Shown: one piece after another, positions 6,131 to 13,970 of the stretch | Layout of the letters: each line of letters begins with the position of its first letter | Position numbering within the stretch: the stretch's first letter is position 1 | DNA from: Bosea beijingensis | Lineage (GTDB): Bacteria > Pseudomonadota > Alphaproteobacteria > Rhizobiales > Beijerinckiaceae | DNA length: 20,699 nucleotides | Assembly: GCF_030758975.1 (NCBI RefSeq) | Contig: NZ_CP132359.1 | Location: forward strand, 5,462,896 to 5,483,594 | Reading direction: 5' to 3' | The notes under the pieces: model-generated | What the model was told of the DNA's origin: nothing | Seen by the model: the letters and a program-made list of their open reading frames with translations, nothing else | The model's database searches: none | Made by a program: the position numbers and the translations under genes

Positions 6131-6329
6131 GCAGGACGCCGTCGGCATTCCGCAGGAGGACGGCATCGTAGCTGAACGTCGAGCATCGTGCGTCTCCCGG
6201 CCCCGGGATCGTCAGGGGTGCATGCCCGAGCAGCTGCTGGATCTCGGACTCCGACGAAATGAGGCGTCCAAGATCCAGTGGCTGACCCGGTCTCGCTTGG
6301 GCTCGCCGGCGTGAGCCGCCGACCACCAC
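5919..6329 (-). pseudogene. Unknown protein, frameshifted paralog of the gene at 3537-3958
   Basis: Not recognised. The open frame starts GTG 6329, 10 nt after the 259-aa gene, and reads through EIQQLLGHAPLTIPGPGDAR, then AVLLRNADGVLPMGKANFQG and LCLHVRNRANVIAS. The last parts align with SNFKGLGLRVNDRANIIV of the 3.5 kb gene. After IAS the in-frame sequence is poor, but shifting by one base gives YKLETAPGQASAATGRRT, which aligns with ELETGLDQVAPATASRK of the other copy. So this copy also carries a frameshift, near 6066, at a different place. In the annotated frame the ORF runs through the hairpin at 5965-5985. The N-terminal halves of the two copies are not obviously alike. Confidence 0.55.
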
Positions 6330-6338
6330 GGAGACCGC

Positions 6339-7118
6339 TCAGAGCCGATGAGCGACGGACGTGTAGCCTTCCTGGGTCAGCCACTGGATCAACAGCTCGG
6401 GTGGCTGGGGCGGGTCCGTCAGGAAGATCGTCCGGACGACCGCGCTGCTGGGCAGCACGACTTCGCAGCTGGGGCCTGCGAATGGGTGAAATTCCGGCAG
6501 CGCCGTCCCACCTGCGAACGGTATGCGGGTGCGCAGGCTGAGAAGTCGCAGTGCGTCGCGGAGCGCGGCATTCTCGAACTGATGCCGGATTTCCCTGCCG
6601 TCCCGGTTGATTAGGAGGCATGCCCCGACATCATTGAGCCCCTTCCCACCCGCGTGGCAGAACCAGAAGCCGATCCGCATCCGGTGGAGAGCGCGGGCGG
6701 CCTCCCGACAGACCGGATCCATCAGCGCGCCGCTCGCCAGAAGGGCCCGCAGCTCATTGTGCTGGATCGGTACGAGGTTTGCGCCTCGCTGGTTCTTGAT
6801 CCGCTCGGGCACATCGAACCGAATGCGCCAGCCCTCCGGCGCCGAGGATTTTTGCACATCTGAGGCTGTGATGGTTAGGCCAAGTGCTCCGAGCGACGCG
6901 GATACCCCTTGAGCCTGGCAAAGCGCCCGCACCGCGAGTGAGTAGGTTTCGAAACCGAGTTGTTCCGCAAGGGCAGCGGAAGTTGCTTTCCCGGCCCACT
7001 GGAAGAGCTGCCTGTTGTGATCTCCGTAGAGCGTCACGCGGAAGCCGTGCAGCTTAGGCGCTTTCTCCGCTTTGCTTTTGGTAGGCGCGCGCCCATGCGA
7101 GGCCGACATCGTTGTCAT
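6339..7118 (-). CDS. Hypothetical protein, 259 aa
   Basis: Not recognised. ATG 7118 is used; ATG 7109 (MSASHGRAP) is an alternative. The first ~25 residues are Lys/Ala-rich and probably disordered. A folded region follows: FRVTLYGDHNRQLFQWAGKA, ALAEQLGFETYSLAVRALCQ, a strand-rich part with WRIRFDVPERIKNQRGANLV, then ALHRMRIGFWFCHAGGKGLN, DVGACLLINRDGREIRHQFE, and a C-terminus ending LLIQWLTQEGYTSVAHRL. The FCHAGGKGLNDVG segment with Cys-His is the most motif-like part, but I cannot tie it to a known site. No signal or membrane segment. It lies between the 257-aa gene and the frameshifted paralog, all on the minus strand, so the three may form one operon. Confidence 0.65.
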   Translation of the reverse strand: MTTMSASHGRAPTKSKAEKAPKLHGFRVTLYGDHNRQLFQWAGKATSAALAEQLGFETYSLAVRALCQAQGVSASLGALGLTITASDVQKSSAPEGWRIRFDVPERIKNQRGANLVPIQHNELRALLASGALMDPVCREAARALHRMRIGFWFCHAGGKGLNDVGACLLINRDGREIRHQFENAALRDALRLLSLRTRIPFAGGTALPEFHPFAGPSCEVVLPSSAVVRTIFLTDPPQPPELLIQWLTQEGYTSVAHRL

Positions 7119-7143
7119 CGTCCGATCTTTCTATGGCTGAGGG

Positions 7144-7168
7144 GCCGGCGGGCGCCCTGCCCGCCGGC
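7144..7168 (-). terminator. Strong GC hairpin between two unknown genes
   Basis: GCCGGCGGGC - GCCCT - GCCCGCCGGC is an exact 10-bp stem located 10 nt past the stop of the minus-strand 257-aa gene and 26 nt before the start of the next. No T-run follows, so it may attenuate rather than fully stop transcription, or simply stabilise mRNA ends. Confidence 0.5.
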
Positions 7169-7177
7169 GGGTCGCTT

Positions 7178-7951
7178 TCAGGCCGCGTGCGGTGCGCGAT
7201 GGGGCGTGAATTGGCGTTGCGTCATCTGAACGCCGACGAGCATCGCGATCAGGCCTGCATTCAGCGCGCGGATCGAGAACGTGTCGGAGAAGTCGAGGAG
7301 CTGCTGGCCTTGGATGGGCGCGAGGAGCTGGTAGCGCGCGATTGCGGCATCGTCGAGCAGACCCTTCGGATCCGTGACCCGGGCGACCGGGGTTGCGATG
7401 GTGCGCTGGTACCAGCGGCCGATAGCCGGGAATTCCCGCTCGAAGGCCTTGCCGGTGATGGCGACGATCGCCTCGGCATCCTGGCGACTGCCGGTTACGG
7501 CGCAGTCGAAGTCGCGGTAGAGGTCGGCCGCCCCCATCTCGGGGAAGGTGATGGCGATCAGCGAGATGACCTTGTCCCTGGTTTCCTTGGACTGGTCGAC
7601 CAGCGTCGCCGCGACGAGATCTGCGCCGATGAGAAGCGTCGCTCCCTTTGTGGCCTCTGCGAATTCGTGGCTCATCGGGCCGCCGCGGCGCGCTTCAAGC
7701 GCATCTGAGAGCGCCCCGAGCCGGCGCCAGGCCCGGCCGAGGTAGCGGCCGGCATTCGCCTTGGCGCCGAAGTTGCGAACGTAGAGTTTGCGCGCGATTG
7801 CGCCGGTAGGCGCGCGATCGATGAGATCGCTGAGCGCGTCGCGGAAATCGATTTGGCGGGCGAGTTCCTTTGAGGTGACACAGAGTTCACCGCCCAGAGG
7901 CCGAAAATCGAGGCGATCGAAAATCAGCGGTCGATCAGGCTCACGAACCAC
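7178..7951 (-). CDS. Hypothetical protein, 257 aa
   Basis: Not recognised. GTG 7951 is preceded by AGGGAGGAG at good spacing, which decides the start. The N-terminal part (IFDRLDFRPLGGELCVTSKE) is followed by a basic helical region (GAIARKLYVRNFGAKANAGR, YLGRAWRRLGALSDALEARR). A long helical segment, ATKGATLLIGADLVAATLVD and DKVISLIAITFPEMGAADLY, leads to a C-terminus LNAGLIAMLVGVQMTQRQFT that is hydrophobic enough to be amphipathic or membrane-associated. No catalytic motif is evident. It is the first gene of the minus-strand unknown group and lies beside the decayed region at 8.0-8.45 kb. Confidence 0.65.
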   Translation of the reverse strand: MVREPDRPLIFDRLDFRPLGGELCVTSKELARQIDFRDALSDLIDRAPTGAIARKLYVRNFGAKANAGRYLGRAWRRLGALSDALEARRGGPMSHEFAEATKGATLLIGADLVAATLVDQSKETRDKVISLIAITFPEMGAADLYRDFDCAVTGSRQDAEAIVAITGKAFEREFPAIGRWYQRTIATPVARVTDPKGLLDDAAIARYQLLAPIQGQQLLDFSDTFSIRALNAGLIAMLVGVQMTQRQFTPHRAPHAA

Positions 7952-8030
7952 CAGTCTCCTCCCTGTTCTTTAGGGCAAACTCTGCCGAGACCATCGCCCC
8001 CGGAACGTCATGTCGGGCTCCCCGCATCGC

Positions 8031-8252
8031 TCAGCTCCCCGTCTTCTTCAACCAGCGGGTCAGGAACCCCGTAGCGATATGCGCGGCAGGGGGAGCTGCC
8101 GAGAGCTCGGCGATGTCCGCCAAGATCCGTTCGTGCAGCTGGTCATGGGTTTCGTTACCGACATCGAAGTCGTTGGTGCACTGGGAATGCCACCACGTCG
8201 CACGTGCCGCAATATCGTTCAGCGTCTTACCCGGCCGATTAGAGAGGGCGTC
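8031..8252 (-). pseudogene. 3' fragment of an unidentified gene (73 codons, no start codon)
   Basis: Reading the minus strand back from TGA 8031-8033 gives a clean protein-like frame: DALSNRPGKTLNDIAARATW, WHSQCTNDFDVGNETHDQLH, ERILADIAELSAAPPAAHIA, TGFLTRWLKKTGS. The frame is closed upstream by TAG at 8253-8255 and has no ATG or GTG with a ribosome-binding site, so it is the C-terminal remnant of a longer gene. I do not recognise the family. It lies directly downstream of the truncated duplicate at 8318-8433, and together they mark a rearranged junction. Confidence 0.5.
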
Positions 8253-8317
8253 CTACAGGATCAGCTCCCTCGCCCGTCTCCCTGGCCCAGCCGCAGACCT
8301 GAGACCGCGCCGCTCGG

Positions 8318-8433
8318 AAAACCGCTCCGGCCGTCCGTCGCTATCCGGTAGCTGCGCTGATAGCGCGACAGGGGCACCTCATCCGGGCGTGCGTCATTCT
8401 GCGGGGTGCCATCGCGCTCGTCTTCCTCGTCAT
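8318..8433 (-). pseudogene. Truncated, mutated duplicate of the 5' end of the gene at 13076-13558
   Basis: This matches 13417-13534 closely. It keeps ATGACGAGGAA at the start and codes the same text in pieces: ERDGTPQNDARPDEVPLSRY and QRSYRIATD versus ERDGTAQDDARPDEEHLSRY and RRSYRMTTD. It is 2 nt shorter (116 versus 118 nt): one base lost a few codons after the ATG and one near CGGCCGG, both frameshifting. Similarity ends after about 40 codons. Upstream, ATATGCCCAACGCGC (8432-8446) matches 13651-13665, so about 117 nt present at 13535-13650 are deleted in this copy. Confidence 0.7.
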
Positions 8434-8475
8434 ATGCCCAACGCGCGCCTGTGGCACATGGCGATACGGCCGAGC

Positions 8476-10236
8476 CTAGCTCTTGCAGCGTATCCCTTCG
8501 CTCGTCGGGCACAGCCGAAGAGCATGTGAAAGGGAGAACAGGAACGTCACCCCCCGATCGTGATCGGTCGGCGAGCGATAGACGATCGGCTTCGAGACGC
8601 CGACACCAAGTTGCAATTCGTCGTTGACGAACACGCGCACGCCCGCTCCGACCGAAGCGATGCTCTGAATAAGTTCGCGCGGCTGGAGCTTTGTCTCCGT
8701 CGCACCACCCTCGACAAAGGCATAAAGTTGATAGCCTTTGGCGAAGCTGCTGTTCAGCACACCGTCGAACCGCACCTCGGCGGACCCCGCGATCGCGTTG
8801 TCTCCGGAAATCCAGCCGCCCGGCAGACCGCGTCCGAACCAGTTGCCGCCGAGATAGTATTGCTGCGAGATGAGCAGGGGTCCGGAAGCGACCTGACCGG
8901 CTGCGGCCAGCTTGAGCGACCAGCGGTCCACCAGGTTCTGATAGTGGGTGAAGGCGCCGCTCAACACGGAAAAATGCCCGGAGGCTCCGCGACGGGAAAT
9001 CCAGTCGTCGTTGTCTGTCGACGACCCATCGTAGCCGAGCGCCTGCTTGTAGGTGGCGCTGAGATAGCTCCAGCTGCCATCGGTGACGTGGGCCTTGTAG
9101 TCGGCGCTGATGCTGGCGAGCCTGATCCGGTCCTTGTAGACGAGCCCGAAGCCATTCTGTTCGGTGGCATCGACGAAGCTGAGCGCGCCGGTCAGCCAGA
9201 GCGAATGGTTCTGGGTCAGCAGGGGCGCATAGGCGGCCCGGACCTCATAAGTGTCTGCCTGCGAAGCTGTGCGGTTCCAACGTCGCTGATCGCCCGGCCA
9301 GACATGGCTGGTTGACGCGGACATGCCCAGGCGAAAGCTGTCGAAGCCGATTGGAGCGTCGTAGCTGACGCGCCCGAACCGCATCTCACGGGTCGCATTG
9401 GGCACAGTGGATCCGGAAATGGCGAGTGTGTCGCCGGTCAGGATGAGCGAATTCAGCGCGACATTGAACGAGGCCTGCCACGGACCTATCGCTGCCGATC
9501 CCAGATTGTCGGTGCCCGCGGCGGTATAGCCCCGCCAGGTTTGCACCGTGACGGTCAGCCGGAAGCGCCCGCTCGATGGGGTAATCTCGTCCAGCGTCGT
9601 GTCGCTGACCTGGATGCCGGGCCGGTCGTTGACGAGCAGGAGCTGCCTTTCCAGCGTCGGGCGACGTGATGGGGTCTCCTGCGTGATCGGCGACAGCACC
9701 GATGCGACGCCGAAGGTGCCATAGGGATCGCCTCTCACGACGATGTCAGCGATCACACCCTCGATGACGGAGATGCGCAGGACACCGGCCGCCAATTCCT
9801 GGGGCGGGATGATCGCGCGAGTGAGGTGAAACCCCTTCTCCCGATAAGCCTGGCTCAATGCCTCCGTGACCGTTTGCAGATCCGCGAGCGAAACCTTTTG
9901 GCCGACATGGCGGCGATAGGTGTCCTCAAGCCGTTCGGCCGGCAGAGCGGTCGCTCCGGTAATCTCGACGCGCTTGAGCGCGAAAAGGGGCTGAGTGCTG
10001 GCAGATGCCGATGACGCGGCAGGCTTGTCACTGGGTGGGAGCGACGGCCCACCCTGTCGTTCATCCAGTGCCTTCCGGTCGTTCTGCGAGGGCGCAGGGC
10101 TTTCTCGACCGACAGCGGGGCGCAGCGAGATTTCCTCAGACCGGACAGGCAGGGCTGAGGCTGCCAGAGCGATGGCGACGCATGAAACTGCCATGCCATT
10201 GCGCCACGATGATGCGTGTCGGTTATGGCGCTCCAC
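8476..10236 (-). CDS. ShlB/FhaC/HecB-type TpsB outer-membrane transporter
   Basis: TpsB proteins are Omp85-superfamily barrels that export a large partner (TpsA) through the outer membrane. GTG 10236 is preceded by AGAGGACG. The protein has a signal-peptide-like N-terminus (MAVSCVAIALAASALPVRSE, residues 15-34) and a Pro/Ser-rich linker. A POTRA domain at about 85-162 follows (FALKRVEITGATALPAERLE ... REKGFHLTRAIIPPQELAAG). The rest is a long strand-rich barrel with GNWFGRGLPGG (residues 465-474) in the position of the conserved loop-6 V/F-RG-x motif. The length, 586 aa, is normal. The C-terminus is odd: barrel strand GVTFLFSLSHA is followed by LRLCPTSEGIRCKS instead of ending on the usual Phe. 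No TpsA gene is in the window; it is divergent from a FecR-domain gene. Confidence 0.85.
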   Translation of the reverse strand: MERHNRHASSWRNGMAVSCVAIALAASALPVRSEEISLRPAVGRESPAPSQNDRKALDERQGGPSLPPSDKPAASSASASTQPLFALKRVEITGATALPAERLEDTYRRHVGQKVSLADLQTVTEALSQAYREKGFHLTRAIIPPQELAAGVLRISVIEGVIADIVVRGDPYGTFGVASVLSPITQETPSRRPTLERQLLLVNDRPGIQVSDTTLDEITPSSGRFRLTVTVQTWRGYTAAGTDNLGSAAIGPWQASFNVALNSLILTGDTLAISGSTVPNATREMRFGRVSYDAPIGFDSFRLGMSASTSHVWPGDQRRWNRTASQADTYEVRAAYAPLLTQNHSLWLTGALSFVDATEQNGFGLVYKDRIRLASISADYKAHVTDGSWSYLSATYKQALGYDGSSTDNDDWISRRGASGHFSVLSGAFTHYQNLVDRWSLKLAAAGQVASGPLLISQQYYLGGNWFGRGLPGGWISGDNAIAGSAEVRFDGVLNSSFAKGYQLYAFVEGGATETKLQPRELIQSIASVGAGVRVFVNDELQLGVGVSKPIVYRSPTDHDRGVTFLFSLSHALRLCPTSEGIRCKS

Positions 10237-10411
10237 GGTCGTCCTCTTCGCTCAGGCGGAATTATGCTGAACGAGAGTTAAACACGCATGGTTAACGAAC
10301 TTTGCTTTATTGGAAGGCCTCTAGAGATATCTCCTAAGCCTCTGTTCACAGGTCTGTTTTAGTTTGCCACGCCACCGGAATTCGGCAGGCGATCGGGCAA
10401 GGCGTCGACCA
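10237..10411. promoter_or_regulatory. Divergent promoter region between TpsB and FecR-domain genes
   Basis: It contains GTTAA at 10277-10281 and 10291-10295 (the second within GTTAAC), and overlapping palindromes CTCTAGAG and GAGATATCTC (10324-10333). These are possible binding sites for shared control of the two divergent genes. The TTAA pair is spaced by 10 nt, not the 7 expected of a CtrA site. Confidence 0.35.
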
Positions 10412-11600
10412 ATGTTCTCTTTCAAGCTCCACCAGGTGGCGCGCACTGCCGCTCTGCTCATCGCCTTTGCGACAAGCTCGATGAGCTTGGCCCAGGACGC
10501 CACCTGGCGCGTTGTCAAGGTTTCGGGCGAAGCCTGGATCGGCGGCAGCGGCGTCCAGCCTGCGTCAATGTCCGATAACCCGATCCTTCGCCCTGGTCAG
10601 ACCGTTCGCACGGGTCGCAACGGCCGCGTGCTTCTGGTGCGCGGCACCGAGAGCATTCTCGTCTCCGCCAACTCCTCGATCAGCCTGCCCGAGGCTGGTC
10701 GAACTGGCCAAACTACGATCATCCAGCAGGCGGGCGCGATCCTGCTCGATGTCGAAAAGCGTAACGTGCCGCATTTCGAAGTCGAAACTCCCTATCTCGC
10801 AGCCGTGGTGAAGGGCACGCAGTTCCGTGTCTCGCTGCAGGGCGGCAGGGCAAAGGTCGATGTCGTCCGTGGCCAGGTGCAGGTCTCGGATTTCCGCTCG
10901 GGTCAGTTCGCGCTGGTTTCACCTGGGCAGAGCGCGCGCGCTTCCTTCGGCTCGAATGTCGGGCTCAACCTGTCCGGCACCGGAACGCTCGCGCCGGTCC
11001 AGTCCGGCCCGGTTCAGTCGCCACGCGTGGCACCGCTGGCCGTTCCGACCCGCGGTCTCGGCGCACTTCCCGGTGCGGTCAAGCTGCCGCGTTCCGACGA
11101 GGCCCTGCGCTCAGCGACGCCAGGAACGTCCCCAAGCAAGGTTAGCGTGACGCAACGTATCATCGCGCCGGGCGTGGTCGGTGGACCAAAGGGCGCGATC
11201 CGGATTTCGGCACCGATCGGCGACGTGAAGCTCGACATTTCCAAGGTCACCCGCGGCATCGCGCGCAGCGAGACCGCTATTCCGGGCCAGAGCGGGCGCC
11301 AGCCGACGGTCTGGAGCACCGGCGAACTCAACCCCGGCACCCCATCCAGCAAGAACGCCGTGGTAAACAACGGCTCGCCATCGGGCGCTGCGGAAGTCGC
11401 TTCGGGCGCGAGCGCGGCTGTCAACTTCGACGGCGCTGGTCGGGGGAATGGCGGCTTTGCTGCCAACCCCGGCAACCGTGGAACGCTGACGGCCCAGGGC
11501 AACGGCAATAACGGCAACGGAAACGGCGGCAATAGCGGCAACGGGAACGGAAACAACGGGAACGGCAACGGAAACGGCGGCAACAACGGCAAGTCCCTGA
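10412..11600 (+). CDS. Secreted FecR-domain protein with Gly/Asn-rich tail; stop codon lost
   Basis: ATG 10412 starts a signal peptide (TAALLIAFATSSMSLAQD; likely cleavage after SLA). A FecR domain follows over about residues 31-185: ATWRVVKVSGEAWIGG, LRPGQTVRTGRNGRVLLVRG, IIQQAGAILLDVEKR, HFEVETPYLAAVVKGTQF and VVRGQVQVSD. Such stand-alone periplasmic FecR domains are often beside TpsB or adenylate cyclase genes; the role here is unproven. A Pro/Ser/Gly linker and a Gly-Asn repeat tail (from about residue 360) end in NNGKS. Here the frame does not stop: TCCCTGA replaces what would be TCC TGA with one fewer C. The literal ORF runs to 12391 through a 16-bp terminator and antisense to sbcB, so I end the gene at 11600 (shifted-frame TGA). 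The TTG at 10364 is not a better start. Confidence 0.75.
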
Positions 11601-11636
11601 AACGACGAAGGCGCCGTCTCCGGCGCCTTCGTCGTT
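11601..11636. terminator. Bidirectional terminator between FecR-domain gene and sbcB
   Basis: AACGACGAAGGCGCCG - TCTC - CGGCGCCTTCGTCGTT is an exact 16-bp stem with a 4-nt loop, placed between two convergent genes (sbcB ends 21 nt to the right). The ends give T-T on either strand but no long T-run. Strength and placement make it the clearest terminator in the window. Confidence 0.8.
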
Positions 11637-11656
11637 ATCGCCGCTGTCTCGTCGCC

Positions 11657-13063
11657 TCAGGCTGCGAGCCTGAAGAACTCACTGCGCGCGGACAGCCAGC
11701 GCGCGATCCCATCGAGATGCGCGTGGCCGCCGATGTCTTCGGGTGGAAGCATCTGACGCAAGGCGGCTACCTCGCCGAGCGCCTTCGGCAGCGTCAGCCA
11801 GGGGACATCGGCCTCGGTCGTCAGCCGATCGCGCAGCCAGGACTGGCCTTTCCGCCACGCTGCCGGCGAGAGCGATTGCGGCGCCTCCAGGAGGGTCAGC
11901 CGGTTGGCAAAGGCCTTGAGCCGTTCGTCGCTGAACCCGGCCGCGATCGCGGGGCGGTCCGTCCAGGACGAGCCATGCCAGCGGGCACAGGCACGGGCAT
12001 CGTCGTTCGAGATGAACCCGCCGGAATAGAGCGTCGCCTCATGGTGCGGCGACGGCGCGCGATCGGCGAAGCGGTTCGCCAAGGCGGCCGCGAGGTTCGC
12101 CCGGAATCCGGCGTGATCCCGGATACGGGCCGCGCGCTCGTGGTAGAGCGGGCTATCGCGATGCTGGGGCGGCAGGGCGTAACAGCCTTGCTCGTATGCC
12201 AGCAGGATCGGTTGGGCATTGGTCTTGACCATTCGGATCGGACGAGGGCCTGGGCCCGAGACGAGCTTGCCGATCTCGTCCGCTGGGAGATCGAGATAGC
12301 TCCCCGGATCGATGGTGAGGTCGGCCGCCGCCCAGGACGTTGCGACGGTCGGGTTCGGCGTAACGCCGACGACCGGCGCCAATCGCGATGAGACGCCGAG
12401 AACGAGCACCTCGCCGCCGGCGAGCCTGCGGTTCGCGACCCCCTTGTCGGCGAGGCTCTGCATGGCCGTGATCGTCGTAGGAGCGACCTCGCGCAGATGC
12501 CGGAACAGGGTGAGCGTCGCTTTCGCGTCGGCGAGGGCATCATGGGCTGCGTCCTCGGACAGGGCGATGACGTTGGCCCGGCAGACCTCACCGAGTTTGA
12601 AGCTCGGCTTGCCCATGGTGTTCAGCGGTACGCAGATCGCTTTCGGCTCGAGCATCGCCACCGCCCTGACCATGGTGAGGAGATCGGCGCGGCGGTGGCC
12701 GTTCAGCTGTGTGCCGTAAGGCGGCAGCAGATGGGTGAAGAAGGCGTGCCGGAGGATTTCCTCGTCATACCTGATCGTGTTGTAGCCGATGAGGGTCGCC
12801 GGCGCCCAGGACTCCAGGGCCTTGGCGATGACGCAGAGCATCTCGGTCGGGGAGAGCGGCGCCTGCTCGAGCTGCTGGGGGCGGATGCCGGTGGTCATCA
12901 GCGCGCCGGGTGACGGCACGATATGAGCCGGCAAGCGGCAGCGCAGAGAGAGTTCTCCCAAACAGGAGAGGTTTTCATCGGTGTGGAGGAAGGCAACCTG
13001 GAGCGGCACGTTCCATTGCGGTTCAAGACCGGTCGTCTCGAGATCGTAGATCACGAAGGACAT
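11657..13063 (-). CDS. sbcB: Exodeoxyribonuclease I
   Basis: ExoI digests single-stranded DNA 3' to 5' and acts in recombination and mismatch repair. The 468-aa length matches E. coli SbcB (475). The DEDD exonuclease motifs are visible: YDLETTG (D7, E9), LIGYNTIRYDEE (D100 region), and HDALADA (H174, D179) with the same His-to-Asp spacing as E. coli. The central ExoI linker and C-terminal domain follow, with YEQGCYALPPQHRDSPLYHE and a helical end. ATG 13063 has GAGGAC upstream, inside the end of the preceding gene; the gap is 12 nt, so the two are probably one operon. The 3' end converges on the FecR-domain gene at a shared terminator. No lesion is seen. Confidence 0.93.
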   Translation of the reverse strand: MSFVIYDLETTGLEPQWNVPLQVAFLHTDENLSCLGELSLRCRLPAHIVPSPGALMTTGIRPQQLEQAPLSPTEMLCVIAKALESWAPATLIGYNTIRYDEEILRHAFFTHLLPPYGTQLNGHRRADLLTMVRAVAMLEPKAICVPLNTMGKPSFKLGEVCRANVIALSEDAAHDALADAKATLTLFRHLREVAPTTITAMQSLADKGVANRRLAGGEVLVLGVSSRLAPVVGVTPNPTVATSWAAADLTIDPGSYLDLPADEIGKLVSGPGPRPIRMVKTNAQPILLAYEQGCYALPPQHRDSPLYHERAARIRDHAGFRANLAAALANRFADRAPSPHHEATLYSGGFISNDDARACARWHGSSWTDRPAIAAGFSDERLKAFANRLTLLEAPQSLSPAAWRKGQSWLRDRLTTEADVPWLTLPKALGEVAALRQMLPPEDIGGHAHLDGIARWLSARSEFFRLAA

Positions 13064-13075
13064 GGGTTCAGGTCC

Positions 13076-13558
13076 TCAGTGCCGGCTCTGGGTACCGGGC
13101 GTCATCGGCACCTTGGTCAGGTTGATACCGAGTTCGTGCGCATCCTGCTGCATCGCGGCCTCGACCATCCAGGGCGTGTGCGAGCGGCGGAACTCATCCT
13201 CGTCGAAGACCATCGCCTCGTAGACCATGATCTTGGCCTCGAAGTGCTCGGTCTCCCGCGCCGGCGCCTCCGCCAGCATGAAGGCGAAGAACCGCGCGGT
13301 CGCCCTTGCCCCTTCCGCCAATTGCAGACCTGTCAGGTCGCCGTGCTGCGGATAGCTGCGCTCCGGCTGCTGCTCCAGCAGCAGAGCATGCGCCATCGCC
13401 TCCTGCCAGAGCCAGTAGAACCGCTCCGGCCGGTCCGTCGTCATCCGGTAGCTGCGCCGATAGCGCGACAGGTGCTCCTCATCCGGGCGCGCATCATCCT
13501 GCGCGGTGCCATCGCGCTCGTTGTTCCTCGTCATTCCAATATCCATCCGGGCTCTCAT
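13076..13558 (-). CDS. Hypothetical protein upstream of sbcB (about 150-160 aa)
   Basis: Not a named family to me. Start is uncertain: ATG 13558, 13546 or 13534 are all in frame, and none has a strong ribosome-binding site. The N-terminus is charged (ERDGTAQDDARPDEEHLSRY). A helical part follows (FYWLWQEAMAHALLLEQQPE), then FFAFMLAEAPARETEHFEAK, MVYEAMVFDEDEFRRSHTPW and an Ala/Gln/His-containing helix. No membrane segment. It ends 12 nt before sbcB, so it likely shares its transcript. A broken copy of its first 40 codons lies at 8318-8433, showing that this locus has been partly duplicated within the region. Confidence 0.6.
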   Translation of the reverse strand: MRARMDIGMTRNNERDGTAQDDARPDEEHLSRYRRSYRMTTDRPERFYWLWQEAMAHALLLEQQPERSYPQHGDLTGLQLAEGARATARFFAFMLAEAPARETEHFEAKIMVYEAMVFDEDEFRRSHTPWMVEAAMQQDAHELGINLTKVPMTPGTQSRH

Positions 13559-13970
13559 GACCCGGAACGGCTCTGTCGGCTCAGCTTCGCGGGGGTTCCC
13601 GGTAGCGGGTTCCTACCCTCCCGTTCTTCCTGAATCTCTCCGACCACTCGATATGCCCAACGCGCAACTGTGGCCCTTTCCGGACATCTAGGATGTCTGC
13701 TTCCGGACGATTCACTTTGGCAAATGGCGCGCAGCATGGGCGGGCCCATTCCGGCCGTTGGCAAGGTCAGCTTCAGGCCCGTTTAATTCGGCAAGAGTGT
13801 GCAGCCCACGTTGGCTTTTGCCCGATTTGAAAGCTGAACAGCGAGAGCCACCAAATCGCCATCAGTCGCTGCTCAAGCAGATCATGCTGATCGAACACGG
13901 TCGCGGCCGCCGACTCTCGATATCCATTCGTTATCGTAGTGGTACGAATACCGGGTGCCGCCGGGTCCGG
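13559..13970. other. Gene-free stretch between sbcB operon and the metal ATPase
   Basis: No supported gene. It includes the 117-nt piece deleted from the 8.3 kb duplicate, the ATATGCCCAACGCGC block (13651-13665), a palindrome GACATC-TAG-GATGTC (13683-13697), and TTCCGGAC twice (13679 and 13701). A loose inverted pair ATTCGT/ACGAAT lies at 13926-13949. A short minus-strand open frame (13555-13764) resembles nothing known. Confidence 0.45.

Noticed and set aside
5779..6621. Minus-strand 280-aa open frame
   Set aside because: Pro/Arg-rich and overlaps the frames supported by paralogy (5919-6329) and the 259-aa gene.
10278..10295. CtrA-like TTAA pair in the TpsB/FecR intergenic region
   Set aside because: The spacing is TTAA-N10-TTAA, not the N7 of CtrA sites.
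11601..12391. C-terminal extension of the FecR-domain ORF
   Set aside because: It codes through a 16-bp terminator and antisense to sbcB with Arg-rich nonsense; best explained by a lost stop.
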